DNA of 55,948 nucleotides from Elysia marginata. Taxonomy: Eukaryota > Mollusca > Gastropoda > Plakobranchidae. The stretch is from contig BMAT01008799.1 in the NCBI GenBank assembly GCA_019649035.1, forward strand, positions 22,830 to 78,777. The letters run 5' to 3'. A program made the translations under genes and the position numbers. Shown in pieces: positions 12,346-24,592 of the stretch; within the stretch, counting starts at the first letter, position 1, and every line of letters starts with the position of its first letter. Under the pieces are notes generated by a model, which was not told the origin of the DNA, searched no databases, and saw only the letters and a list, made by a program, of their open reading frames with translations.

Positions 12346-14280
12346 TTAAACAAACAAGCGGTAAAAATGGATTAGTTTTTTTTTTATTATCAGATTATCT
12401 TACTCCTTTATTGTCTGATGATGAAGCACTCTTTATCTATTTAATAGTTCTACAACATCCTGGGTATTTTCATTTTCTGTTTTGTTCCGCCTTGATTTTA
12501 ACAGCAATATGAGAACCCCTCCAAGTCCCTGCAGTTTCATTATGTCTAGGCATGCGCGCCACACTCTCAATCTGTTGTGTTCTCAAGATGTCCGACGCTG
12601 GGTCAAATCAAGACTTCTCTTTGTCAAGACAGGCCATCATCAGAAAGAGGGACATCAACTTTACACTGGAATATAAAAACAATCAGAAGGAATATTTGTA
12701 GACAAGCCCAAGAAAGTTGCTGGTAACTATTAGATTTTGGAAAGCAAACAATTTATTAGAATATGCAAAAAAAGAAACATTTTGAACTAGACGTAGACAA
12801 AGAGTGAAGAATAAGTATTATATATATTATATATTTCATTAATAGTCAATACTTCTACCCACCATCGCATGTATTTTTGCACGCAGCTAGCGAAAATGTT
12901 CCTTTAGAATCTAAATCACCAATTAAAATTATCAAGGGCGACTGACAGTGCTTAAGGCGGAATTTAAGATGGAACCCATACTTCTTTTTCAGCATCATCT
13001 CAACTTTGGATTTCAGTTGAAGAATCTTGGTACCTTTGCCTGCGGCTGAGGATCATTGATTTCCTTTTTCTGTCTCCAGTGGTAAGCCGTGTGCCAGATT
13101 AGCTAAATCTGCATAATGCAAATCTGTTTCGTTTTGGCCTTTCTGTGGTATAGTTTCCCCCTAGCACGCGTGCTTGGGTTCTCACACTCACAGCCAAATC
13201 TTTCATATTGGCCAGTGCAATAGACATTCCTGCAGTCAAATTAACTCAAGATAACTTTTTTTTCAGGGTGAGCCAAGGGAAGTGTCACGTGACATGGGGC
13301 TGCCACTTCTCACACCGAAACCACAGATTAGCATTTGAGTACGTCTTAGTCTCGTCCTCCGAGGCTCTCGGAATTTATCTGCCGCAAGCAATACCATTTA
13401 TTTCTCCCCACACACACACACACACACACACGAACACAGCAACATTGACTTTTTTCAAGTTGGTATCTTAATATTATTTTTTCTTCAAAATATCTTTAGG
13501 TGGCGTAAGTGGTAGGAAATATGAGATACGTGGAGTGTGTTTCAGGCTTTTGTTTCCAAACCTTTTACTCACACGCATATAACAGTGTTTCGTTGAAACA
13601 GTAATGTTCGAAATGCTTAAATTTTCGAAACCGTCGATGCATTAATCGCTAAGAATTAAGCATGAAACATTAAAAATTTTTGACACTGCAGTGACTAGCA
13701 TTAGGCAAATCTAAAATCTTGATTTTTTTTTATTTCAGAGTAAAAAAAACTTCAAAATCTTGTGATTCAAAGCGACATTTCTCTTCTGTGTTATATTCTT
13801 CGACGAATGACAAATATTTACATTACTTATAAGTACTTAATTGGTGTGAATGAAAATTTTATTATGTTTTCCAATCTTCTGCACGACTTAAATGAATTTT
13901 TCTAATTGCAGTATTAGTTTTGTAGTGTTGTGTTACGTCTATCTGTTGCTCTTCCTCAACCGAAAAACGCTACAATGTTTTGTAGCAATATAATGTAATA
14001 ATTTGGCATGTTGTGATACATTAAAAATAAATTTCCTATTTTCATTTCTTGTTTGTTTAAAAAAGGCAATTTCACCAACATGAAAGAAATGTTATAATAA
14101 TAATAATTAAGATCGTCTTTCCCTGCGTTGTCTTCTTCTTCTTCTTCTTTTTTTTATTCTTGTTCTTCATCATTATTATCAACATCATCACCTTAAAAAA
14201 AGTTGCCATCAATATCATAACTGACAAACGCATCCTTGTTAAATACCACAATTATTTTGCCTTCGATTAAAATACCATAA
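12346..14280. other. Gene-free stretch with a GC-richer island holding an octamer motif
   Basis: 13000-13400 is less AT-rich and includes TGCATAATGCAAATCTG with a perfect octamer ATGCAAAT (about 13114-13125) and the nearby near-palindrome GATTAGCTAAATC. A CA microsatellite lies at 13410-13432. No supported exon. Confidence 0.45.
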
Positions 14281-14299
14281 CTACAGGGTACCACCATAT

Positions 14300-14383
14300 T
14301 ACCCACATTACTACTACTACCCACGACTACCACTAATACTAGTACTACAACCCCTCTTCTTCTACTTCTACTACTACTTCTAT

Positions 14384-14451
<68 letters not shown>

Positions 14452-14458
14452 TTGCTAC
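14300..14458. repeat. Compound CTA / CTG trinucleotide repeat
   Basis: Degenerate CTA/CTT units lead into about 14 CTA units and then 7 or more CTG units (14428-14449), ending at GTTGCTACTA. Non-coding on both strands as far as can be seen. Confidence 0.9.
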
Positions 14459-14459
14459 T

Positions 14460-16030
14460 ATAAGTATTACCTTGAGTACAACAATTTTACGCTACTTGGT
14501 GTAATATCAAACTAATGAATCACCATCGTTCGCACGATGACCAGCTCTTGTCTATGCCAACTTCTTTTTGTGGCTTACAAGTAATAAATTTGCAGATTTC
14601 AAAAAAGCACTTCAAGTAAAGAGTTAGGACGCAAGTGGTTTTTAGTTTGACAAATGTTCATGCATGATTATATCAGACCGTTAGATGTAATTTATATAAA
14701 ACTTTTATCATTATCATAACCTCTGCACACCAAAAATTCTTTTCTTATAATGTCCATTTATTAAATAAAAGTCCCTTTTTTTCCAAACCATCTCGTTGCT
14801 CTAACATTCTGTTATCAGTGTAACCCGATCTTTACGGCTTCCACCCATCCAGAAACTCTAGATCGGCTTGGGACTGTGGCAGGCACAACTGGGCAGTGGT
14901 CAGACACCTTGCGCCTCACCTTATTAACCTTTGACCTACACACATTTTGTTTGGTGGCATGGAGCTATGCATAGTCAAGGAACAGGACAACTCACAAGCT
15001 CCGCAGGGAAAATACCAGATGGAGCTTATGCTAATTGGCAACCTGGTCTAACGAAGGCTCCAACTTTAATCTTTGTTTCCTTTGATTTGGTTTTATGTTG
15101 AAGTTTGCTGGATCTAAAATCATCTGCTTGTGTTTTTACTTGTGTATTGGTGCTGAGGTCAACGTTTGGCTTCAGTTTTTGTCAAAGTCGGGAAGTATGG
15201 AAATTCAACGGTCATGAGTAAATTATTGGGTTACTATCAATCTCAATTCATTTTTAATAGGCCTACTTGTAGCTTCATTAGACAATAGTAAACTTTACTT
15301 GATCGGCCGACTTTTTAAAAATTAAATTCCAAGCAAAAGGATTCCTAGAAAAATCAACCAGCTTAGATTGAGAGTCTTTACAATTCATGATAGAAGGTCT
15401 TACCATCAAAAGTTGCGATTCTTCTTCTGTGTCTATACTTTTTTTAAAGGAGTCGATCAAATGCCATAATAGAATGCAGCCTTTGATAAAAATATTTTTG
15501 TCGTACATAAATAGCAGGTATTTGATCGATTTGTATTTAATGAAAATAATGATTTCTAGAAAGCGACATTATTTGTGTTAGCTTCTCGCTTATGGCTTAA
15601 AATTGAGTTGGAGGGTAGCTTAACAGTTGCTCATTAAAATAAGACACTCGTGTTGTTTCAATGTTTTCCTAGAAATTTGAGGTGTTCTTTGATTTCATGA
15701 ACCCCATTCTACTTTTCTGCTAGAGCTCAGCTAATACAGTTGTATTTAGAATCATAAAAGGTCAGTGAAAATTGAGCAACAGTAATTGAATTCAAGTGCC
15801 AATACATACATGCAGCTGGTTTAGGTGTCTCTAACTATTTGGGTTGATTCAGAAAAGTACCGCCGACAGGGGTATTAACAATGGTTAGTAACATTGACTC
15901 TATAAAAAGCAGGCAGGCCAATTATTCTGAAGTAGAGACTAACAGATTTAAAAGTTTTGAAATTGAAACAGCTGATGCAGAAGAAAAAGGCCTGATATAA
16001 GCAATAAGAATAGGGGTGTAAACAATTTAG
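14460..16030. other. Gene-free stretch with a GC-richer island
   Basis: 14810-15070 is an island of complex, less AT-rich sequence containing AACCTTTGACCT (a DR1 nuclear-receptor-type half-site pair on the minus strand) and ATGCTAAT. No exon can be supported. The remainder is AT-rich. Confidence 0.45.
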
Positions 16031-16039
16031 TCTAGATAT

Positions 16040-16125
16040 ATGAGACAGAGAGAGACAGACAGACACAGAGAAAGAGACAGACAGACACAGAGAAAGAGAC
16101 AGACAGAGAGACAGAGAGAAATTTG
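16040..16125. repeat. GACA/GAGA microsatellite
   Basis: Purine-rich on the + strand, the opposite polarity to all other CT tracts in the first 19 kb. Confidence 0.9.
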
Positions 16126-16279
16126 GTTGCTCATGTACCATAGTATGATTGGTGGGATGCGCACAATTCGTTTCGGTCACAGCGACAAGAGACCTCTTGA
16201 AAATGGACAGGCTTTTCATAAAAAGTAAGCTCTTACTAGATCCCATTTCCTAACTTATTTTCTTATCCAATCATGCTAT

Positions 16280-17560
16280 AATAATATAGTAAATAACATT
16301 TATATGGCGCATTTTTTTTGTAGCTCAAAGTGCTTTACATTAAGATTGGGAATAAAGAACAAAAAAGTTGTATTACAACAGCAGACGTCATTAAGTTTAA
16401 ATGTTTGACTTACAATACAATTATGTATGAAATATCCATAAAACATAATTCGTTAAAAACATAAATGTAAATAAAGGGAGAGCGCATAACAAAATTAAAT
16501 AAGTCTATCTCAAAAGAATTGGAAAAAAGATGTGAAAAGACAAAGACTTAGAGGAAACTATTGAGCATGGGAGGTTGTTCCTTTTGTTACCGCCAGTTTG
16601 GTAAAAAGATCTGACCCCAAAGCTTTTCAAATTTGTTTTAGGCATTGCCCAGATTAATTTATTTTCTGAACGAATATTTCTAGACGGTTTGTAAATATTT
16701 AACAGATCTTTCAAATAAAAAGGAAACTTTTCCTCATTTGAGCAACTAGAACAGCAGTCGATTCTAGACTGGATTGGGAGTCAATGAAGATCTTGAAGTA
16801 CAAGGGTTATTGGTTGTCTTTTTAAGGTTCACTTCATCAATCTTGTCTTTTGAGTCCATCAGATGTTAACCCTTTAGAAATTGCAATGCAGTAATCATTT
16901 CTAGAAATTAGGAAAGAATGGACAAGTTTTATTGTAGCCTCTTGGTCCTCATTAATGTAAGACCTCAAGCGACTAATTTGTTTTAGCGCAAGATGTATGT
17001 ACATGTATTATATGTACATATTTCTGATCAATCTTTTTCAGTCTGGATGGGGTTCCAACAAAGATAATCTCAGTCTTTTTACTGTTCACTTTTAGCCTGT
17101 TTGTATTAATCAACTCTTTCACTGCACTCACACAAACACTAAGTTCAGATAAGAGTTTTGGGACTTCCGATGGTAAAACTGATCTATAGTACTGAGTAAC
17201 GTCCATATTGAGATGGTAATTAAATGAATATACGTACATGGTTTTTTTTAAACATTTTAGAGTAAAGTGAAAATAGTATTGGTCCTAGAACAGATCCTTG
17301 GGGAACACCATGTTTCGTAATGCTAGGATCTTACGTAATTTTACCAAACAAACGACTTTCTGAGTTCGATTTTGCAAATAGGACATAAATCAGTTTAAAA
17401 CTTCACCCTGGATTCCAAAAGAAAGGGTAAGACGATAAGGTAAAGTTTTATGATCTATAGCGTCAATTACAGCTAACAATTCAAGTAGCTCAAGGACAGA
17501 CAGCTTGCTCTCGTCGCTGGCTTTCAACAGGTCTGATGATATAACACGACTAATGCAGTT
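16280..17560 (-). pseudogene. CR1/L2-type LINE remnant (RT to 3' end)
   Basis: The minus strand reads LSVLELLELLAVIDAIDHKT (about 17515-17450, the AFDTIDH-type block), VTQYYRSVLPSEVPKLLSEL (about 17200-17130, where canonical ADDTQLY has become MDVTQYY), LKVNSKKTEIIFVGTPSRL, ISRNDYCIA near 16890, and DLLNIYKPSRNIRSENK to SFGVRSFYQTG (16714-16590). The end (16340-16280) carries GTAAAGCACTTTGAGC...ATATAAATGTTA, the typical CR1/L2 3' tail. Stops and the lost ADD motif show it is inactive. The poly-A-free tail and block order fix the orientation. Confidence 0.85.
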
Positions 17561-18860
17561 TCTGTACTGTGCTTTCTTTTATAGGAAGGTTAAATTTGTT
17601 TCTTCCAGGTTGTTTTTTGCAAGGTGAAGGTCAAGTTCAGGTGGGACGATTTTTTCTAAGACTTTCAATATCAAAGGAAGATTCGAAACAGGTGTGTAGT
17701 TTTTCGATTCGTTGGAATCTAAATTGCTCCTTTTTAGCTAAGGTTTTACAACTGCTTGATTAAAAACAGATGGAACGTTCCCTGAAGTTACAGAGGCATT
17801 AAAACACTGTAAAATATAATGCCAATACTGTTACATTGAAAGAAAAAATTTCCAGTTAAAGTATCAATTTCACAAAATTTTTTCGGTGATTCAATGATAA
17901 TTTTTTTTTTTACCTCAGCTTCATTTCAGTGACTTTATTAAACTTGTGCAAAATTTGTTCACTGGCAAAACTGTACATTACGACTCAAGCTCAACATTAT
18001 AATAAAGTTCCTGTTTGTTAGGTTGTGTATGACGGTATTTCATTCCAAGTTAAAACTTGCTTCAAACATGACCATCACATATTTTCTGTCTTGAGCGCTC
18101 TTTATTTCTTTCACTAATTCCAAAACGATATGCCTATTCAAATATTGGTTGACCATGGCTAGACTGTGCAGCCAGTAACAGCAATGAAAGCCCCAGGCGT
18201 CATCCCTCGAACCAGTAGAAGCATTGTCTCCTGGGAAGGGGGAATGAGAGAAGGGCGGGTCGAGTCTCATTATCTTGCTCACAAACGACCCCTTTTGTGT
18301 CACACCCCACTCTGCTCGACACGCCCAAACGAACACACACACTGTCTCTGCCTGTCTGAATGTCCGTTTGTCTCTCTCTCACTCTTTCTCCTTCTTTCTT
18401 TTCTTCTGGTTAGTTCAACATCCATAGACCTCCACATGAAGCTTATATAGAGATCTGCTATTCTTCTCTTGCTCTTTCCACCTTACTTTAATTTAACGTT
18501 CCCCATACAGAGCTATTGATACTTGAAACACCCTCTTTCTCATTATCTCTCCCCCTCTCAGTCTCTCCCTCATTTCCTCAGCATTTCCAATAAGCCGTGA
18601 CCAACTAGCAGAGGACCACCTAGAGCAGGAAATGCAAGATAACCCACACCGCTCAGCCGCCAAGTCCCAACGGTTTGAAGTCAAAAGGTTATTTGCCCTG
18701 TCCAGGTGAGCGGCAACCTGCATGTCACTTGTGCCAGATTTACTTCTGCTTGGCTGCTTTCTAATTAACTGAGCCCAATATCTTTTGTCTAGACAGAAAC
18801 GATGTCTGAGACCCGTGCCACTAGCGCGACCACAAGGCACAAACCTTGCCACCAGTACTC
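17561..18860. other. Gene-free stretch with a GC-richer island
   Basis: 18160-18860 is less AT-rich with open frames on the minus strand (18852-18493, 119 codons), but there is no domain or splice-supported continuation, so no gene is called. Confidence 0.45.
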
Positions 18861-18863
18861 TCT

Positions 18864-18914
18864 CTCTCTGACTCTTTGTCTGCCTCTCTTTCTCTGACTC
18901 TCTGTCTGTCTGTC

Positions 18915-18979
<65 letters not shown>

Positions 18980-18982
18980 TGG
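18864..18982. repeat. CT/TCTG microsatellite
   Basis: CT and TCTG units ending in about 40 bp of pure CT. Confidence 0.95.
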
Positions 18983-18984
18983 TT

Positions 18985-20175
18985 GCTTTAGTTTGTTGGC
19001 TATTTATTTGATATCAAACCATCAGTGAAGAGGCATTTATTCTCACAGTAACCACAATTCAAAACATAATCATTCATTAAGTTTTCTCTGCGTTGACATT
19101 CAAATGCTTTAAGCCTTTTATTCTCACCTGGTCTTGCAAAGATCGGTCTAGGTAGTGTTCAACTGGGAAGAAACGATCAATTAGGTTCATCACCACGAAA
19201 ATTTGTTTTTCTTAACTGTTATGAAACTTCATTGATTTTGTTTAAAATATAAACAATAAAATTATGGATTTTTTAAAATTTTATTCTAAAAAATTCAAGA
19301 CACAGTTACAATAAAAATATGTTTTTCTATTTCAGCTTTTCTCATTTCTAATACACACCGTATGTCTTGCTTCAGATATTGGAAATTTCCGATTTTCTAA
19401 CTGTGAAATATTGAATCCATCAAATTACTGAAGCTCTGGACTGAGGACAAGGGAAGGAAACCCCTGAAAATATTCGTAGATTTTGGTCGCGTCTCTGCCG
19501 ATTGCCACACTAAATTTTATGAACAGAATAACCTTGTTTCTGTAGTGAGAATATTGGAGTTCATTGCCGCATTATTCAAACCAGGGTGTTTTTAAAACTG
19601 TACTGTGGGGGTAATGGCTAGGTCAATATTGAAGATTTTTATTTCAGAAAATGCGGCATTCAATAAGTCCACTTGTTAAGTGCGTGCAATATTTGGCCAA
19701 TCCCATTTTGTTTGGGTTCCCCTTGGCAGAGAGCCTAACATCGATTTAAAAAGTGTGCATGGTAGCGCTGTTACATAGGCCTTTAGAGAGACATCAATTC
19801 AAAAAATACACTACGTTTATTAAAACATAAATGGGATTATGAAAGCATCAAACAGATTTTTTTTTTGTTAAAAGCTAAAAAAATTAAGAATCCATCAACA
19901 AGGATTTCCAATTTTTTTCCTAAATACTGCCCCAACGTTGTCAGAAAATGCGATTTAAGTTATAAGCAGCGAAAAACTACATCCCCCCTGTCCATTGTTG
20001 AGACACTTATGTACGTGATAGTCTCTATGTAGAGTTTTATTTCACCTCGTGATTCATCTATTCTTTGCAAGTTGGTTTATCATATGGTTATGATTCTGGC
20101 AACGTTTAAAGAAAGTTAGGCTAAATACATCTATCTCGATAGGTTATTTCAATTATTTATTTTATCTTATTTTAA
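18985..20175. other. Gene-free AT-rich stretch
   Basis: No recognised gene or repeat. Confidence 0.55.
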
Positions 20176-20179
20176 ACAC

Positions 20180-20345
20180 TATGATAATCCCTTTCGGGAA
20201 ATTTGGCCTTCTTACTCAGAGTAACTATGTCGCCACAGAGCAGCGCCACTAATGACCCAGCAGACCAGTACATTTGAAGGCCACTTTAAACCCATATGCA
20301 GGTTGTAAACGCAACATACATGTACATTTGCACTTGTCTTGCTAT
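20180..20345 (-). mobile_element. tRNA-derived SINE, family A, copy 3 (3' part)
   Basis: The minus strand shows TGCATATGGGTTTAAAGTGG, then GCCTTCAAATGTACTGGTC and the tail AAATTTCCCGAAAGGGATTA, matching the 3' half of the copy at 3219-3500. About 35 extra bases sit between ACTGGTC and CTCTGAGTAA. The tRNA head is missing. Confidence 0.75.
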
Positions 20346-21040
20346 ACTTGGACATGACATTTCATGATGGGGCGGAGTAAAAAATTAGATATGGCACTTC
20401 ATCTTACCCTAAGAGATGGAAGAGAACACAAAATTAAGGCACCCCAAAATTAATGCATGGTATCTCATTGATATCACCGCATCAAATTTTGTATATATAC
20501 TGAATAGTAAAGAGCTTTTATGTTAGCGGCTTGATACCTGAACATGTAACTGGCTCGGTAAAAATCTTTAAAGGATATGCACAAAACACTTCTTAATATT
20601 ACACACTATACTAGTAATGATAAAATTCTGCTAAAGGGGAGGGGGGTGGATGTTTCTTTTTTATAATTAAAAACGAGTCTGTAATTTTCTTTCTCACTGA
20701 ATGCATAAGAGCAAACCGCTTATCAACCCTCGTTTCAGTATTTTCCAAAACATTTTAATACACTCAGTGAGAATAAGGACAAAGCAAAGATGAGACATAC
20801 ATGTTTATATAAGACGCGTGTAGAAGGAAGTTACATGCTGGCGTTGTTAGTTATTCGTGCTTGAATTGTCTTGAGTTTCTTGTAGGAACGCTTCGAGTTT
20901 ATCCTGAAGACAGTAACTCATATTTTGGAAAAAGATGACCTTGTACATTTTGCGTGTGACCTTATCTTCTGATAGGCCTAGACTTGAAAATTTCCCACTC
21001 GTTTCATTGATCAAAGATATTTTTCGTAAGTCACAGCTAA

Positions 21041-21110
21041 TTTCAGTATTTAAGGTTTGATATCAGTGCTCCAGTATTTTGGCAGTAATTCTGATACTAA
21101 AATACTGAAA
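21041..21110. repeat. Short inverted repeat (stem-loop)
   Basis: TTTCAGTATTT at 21041-21051 and AAATACTGAAA at 21100-21110 are exact inverse complements, with further partial pairing outside. Function unknown. Confidence 0.5.
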
Positions 21111-21475
21111 TCAGTTCTGATTAGCAGCCCTGGCAATGGAAGTTTGACTTAGAAGTAAGAATAATATTGAGATCTCTTTGTACAGACCTAAACAACGTGG
21201 TTGCGCATCCTGTCAACTGCAAAAGAATATAAAATATAATATATGTCAGTTAGCTAATCATGTTAAGCAGTTCAATGATCTTCGCCTTACAACCCGAAAA
21301 TTCTAGAGGCTTATTTTCGCAGCCTCCACTATACGGTCTATACTGCTGTAATAGAAATCAAAATAGCGAAAGTATGAATAAGTGATAAACAACACTCTCT
21401 GGTTACACAGCGCCCAGTACATGTATAACTTTACTCTCGGTGGACGAGCTTGTCATATCCTGCGCTTTGTAAATA

Positions 21476-21906
21476 CCCTTTGTTGCATGGTGTCCACCCC
21501 AGTGGACACGTTTTTTTTTAGGACTACCGGTACCATAAATTACTCTTTACGAAAATAAATAGCTTTATTTCACAATAGCAATCTTGTGATACCACTTTTT
21601 ACCTCTGGCAAGCAAGAGGAGCCTACTCTCTCATTTTAATATTAAACATGTGCATACTATTTTGAAAGCTAGATTACTTAAATGAACACTAATCTTCAAC
21701 TTCATGGCGTCCACCCAGGTAGACACAAAGTTTCACAAGTGAGCAGCTGGAGTGCATAGCATCCACTCCAGCGGACAAACTGACGCCTTGTAAATGATGG
21801 AATATGAAAATTTTAACTTTATAAGTTGATTATTTATGCTAAAATGAACTTACACAACAAGTTTCATCCATATTCCAACATTTCTCTGGCCACATGCAAC
21901 AAAGGG
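21476..21906. mobile_element. piggyBac-like MITE (431 bp)
   Basis: Perfect 14-bp terminal inverted repeats: CCCTTTGTTGCATG at 21476-21489 and its complement at 21893-21906. TTAA follows directly at 21907-21910, the known piggyBac target. The other flank is AATA, so one TTAA copy seems mutated. Inside are three copies of a palindrome-like motif (GTGTCCACCCCAGTGGACAC at 21490-21509; weaker at 21707-21726 and 21758-21777). There is no coding capacity, so it would depend on a transposase elsewhere. Class assignment rests on CCC...GGG ends next to TTAA. Confidence 0.75.
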
Positions 21907-22338
21907 TTAACTTTGTTGAAAGGGACATAATTCACTATATAATACAAACGGGAGGAACGGCAGATTGGATTCCTTGACCAATGAAGTGCTTCATTACATT
22001 GGCGAAATCGTCTAAATGGAAGTTAAAATTGCAACAAAAAAAAACAAAAAAACAACAGCACTGAAGTTTAAAAGCAAAGAAAATTATTCTTAATACCTCT
22101 ATAAGTATTTTTGCAATAAAAAAAGTTTTTATGGATACATTGATTTATTTTTCTTTTAACTCATCACAACATCAGCTGTTCCAAAAACAAAGACCAACAG
22201 ACACAGTGCTTCTTTCATACCTTGGTTGATTACAATTTTCAACACTTTTACAAGGGCAGCCTACGATTGCAGTAATTTTCAGTAAAGGGACACAGTAGGC
22301 AGATGGTCTAAACCCTAGTGAAAGCTTGAACATGGCTA

Positions 22339-22382
22339 TGTGTGTGTATGTATGTATGTATGTATGTGTGTGTGTGTGTGTG
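22339..22382. repeat. TATG/TG microsatellite
   Basis: (TGTA/TATG)n followed by (TG)n. Confidence 0.9.
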
Positions 22383-22834
22383 CTTACGTAGTCACTCGAC
22401 CCACCACATGTTGTTCACCAGGCTCCTAGCCTCTTACTATAATTATTAATCACGTCTTTTATTGAAATGATCCTGATAGTTTTAATAACACAACTTTCTT
22501 CTTGAAATTTTAATTGTATTTACTATGATTTATATCCAAAGCAAGACCAATGCGTATTGTCATATATATAAATTAGTCGGACCATAATTTAAACCTTACG
22601 CCCTACAACTTGGGACTTGTTATTTGGATAGAATGTGAAACATTCAATGTTACGTTTTTTCCAGAGTGTTATTTTAGATTGCCAGCTTGATTTAAGTTAA
22701 TGAGGATGCAGAAATGCCCAAAGAAACTTAATTGAATAAAAACAATTGAATGGCTTATCTCTGAGTCTACAGAAGTGTTTAGCCGTGATAATTTTTTAGA
22801 GAAATATGCGGGATCAATAGGTTATTTGAACGTT

Positions 22835-23160
22835 GTCTCCGAGCCCGAACAAGGTGCGTGAATTTAACTATCAATTTGTGCCGTAGCCACATAATTATGG
22901 TACATGAATCAAGTCTGCCAAGGAAACTTTCCTTGAGAGTGAATTGATAAATTTCCATGGTACTTGAATCACACAGTGTGCACTGTTACAGCACAATTTT
23001 TCCTGCCACATACACACACAACGAGTGGACTTGGAGACAAAGAAAAAAGATTTAAGCTATAAAATAATGTTTTATTTTAGACCCACTTTATTTTATTTGT
23101 CAGGAAAAAGCCTACTTTCTCATCATCTTCAAAATTTTTGTTTTGTTTTGTTTTGTTCAT
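22835..23160 (+). repeat. Direct repeat R1, copy 1
   Basis: Matches 25480-25790 over about 300 bp in the same orientation, with roughly 80 percent identity by eye. It includes CATGGTAC, GAATTGATAAATTT and the final TTTTGTTTTGTTTTGTT. Two internal direct copies of ATGGTAC(A/T)TGAATCA lie within it. Confidence 0.8.
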
Positions 23161-24315
23161 TATTTCCTGATTTTTGGACACTTAGAAATATTTTATATGG
23201 TACTTTTTCAAAGTTGAGGTCCTTAAAATAAAGCTACAGTCTTATAGGCTAAGTGATAATGTCAGTGCAACCATGAAAAAAAAAGTTACACTAGACAAAG
23301 AGAAACCCAAACTCGGTTATACATTCACAAGTGTGTGGTATATTTATTATTTGATAATTAACATCAAATTTGTGCTGCTTTGGGGGTAATAACAGTACAA
23401 AAATAAAGTTGCTCTTTATTTAAGGATCACAATCATATAACAGTTGAATTTCTAATTTATTACAAGTATTAACGTTCACATATTTTGATGATCATAGTTG
23501 AATATCAAAAGTAATTTTAACAAATTTACAACAAAGCTTTTCTTTTTTTTTTGTTTTTGTTATTTTTTTTCGCTATGGCTTGGTTGTTTTGCTTTGCCAT
23601 GAAGCGGCAATCTTGACACAAAGAAAGAAATGAGCCCTGTACATGAACTGCCACAAAGCAGTTCAAATAATTGTCAAAATAATATATAAAGTAAATAGTG
23701 AGATGAAAGAAAAAGATAATGTGCAGTTAGCTTATGGGCTTCCGTGAACATTTGAACTTCAAAACTGAAAAGCATTGTGAGCATCAACAAATCTTAAAAA
23801 TTCAAGACTTTTACATATGCACATTAACAAATTTCAATAACTGATGTTTTAGAGATACCAACTTTGTAATTTCATGTAATATAATAAAATTCTTTATACA
23901 GTTTGCAATAGACGTAAAATTTCATTATAAAGCTCTTTTTGTAGTTATTTTATCTCATACTTTAGCGAGAAAATAATGCATGTACAAAGTTTCTGTACTT
24001 CAGGAATAATATATCTTGTGTATCTCATCAGAAGTTTTCCAGCCAGTCCCATAATAAGTGTTTTGATTAAATAATTGTGTCTAATAAAGATTTGTTTAAC
24101 GCAAAGATACTTCTTGTGTAAAATAATCTATGTAAGAAAAAAAAATTGCTTTACAAGCCAACACTTTCAAGGTGGCAATTAGACTAGATATAATACAAAT
24201 AAATAAATAAATAGAAATTAGCAATAAGTGTTTATAATTTGGTTTAATGGGACAAAGAGCTAAATGTTTTATCTGCCAAAAAGTCAAGTGTATGTCAATT
24301 TAAGAAAAGGCGCTA
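23161..24315. other. Gene-free AT-rich stretch
   Basis: Very AT-rich with short AAAT units at 24195-24215. Could include distal 3' UTR of CAPN15, but nothing shows this. Confidence 0.5.
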
Positions 24316-24318
24316 GAA

Positions 24319-24526
24319 AAAGAGGTCATTGCTACAAACTAGCATGACAAAACTGCCACCTTTATATAGGGAAAAAATAATTTAATTTTAGGATGGTGAG
24401 ACATGGAATAGCCTCCCTGAAATCACTCTCACTGCCCTAAGTATTTATTCATTCAAAGGCAAAGTAAAAAAACTAGTGCAAAAATATGAATTCTGCATGG
24501 ATTTCCCCCTCAAACTAGTAATTTGA
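24319..24526 (+). pseudogene. LINE ORF2 C-terminal remnant (WNSLPE type)
   Basis: 24395-24526 reads GETWNSLPEITLTALSIYSF followed by KGKVKKLVQKYEF up to a TGA. Upstream, in another frame, RGHCYKL precedes it. R-G-H-x-x-K-L ... W-N-S-L-P-E ... SxxxFK is the usual end of CR1/Jockey-type ORF2 proteins. A frameshift and stops separate the two parts. Confidence 0.65.
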
Positions 24527-24567
24527 TTTTCTGATTTCCACAAGTTAGTGGATCACAGCTATCAACA

Positions 24568-24592
24568 CCCCCTCCCACCCCCACCCCACCCC
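24568..24592 (-). other. G-quadruplex-capable tract
   Basis: On the minus strand the run is G4-T-G4-T-G5-T-G3-A-G5, five G-tracts with single-base loops, which fits the strongest class of G4 motifs. It is on the same strand as CAPN15 and about 5.8 kb past its stop codon. Confidence 0.8.

Noticed and set aside
18493-18852. 119-codon minus-strand frame
   Set aside because: No recognisable domain, low plausibility as an exon and a microsatellite at its edge.
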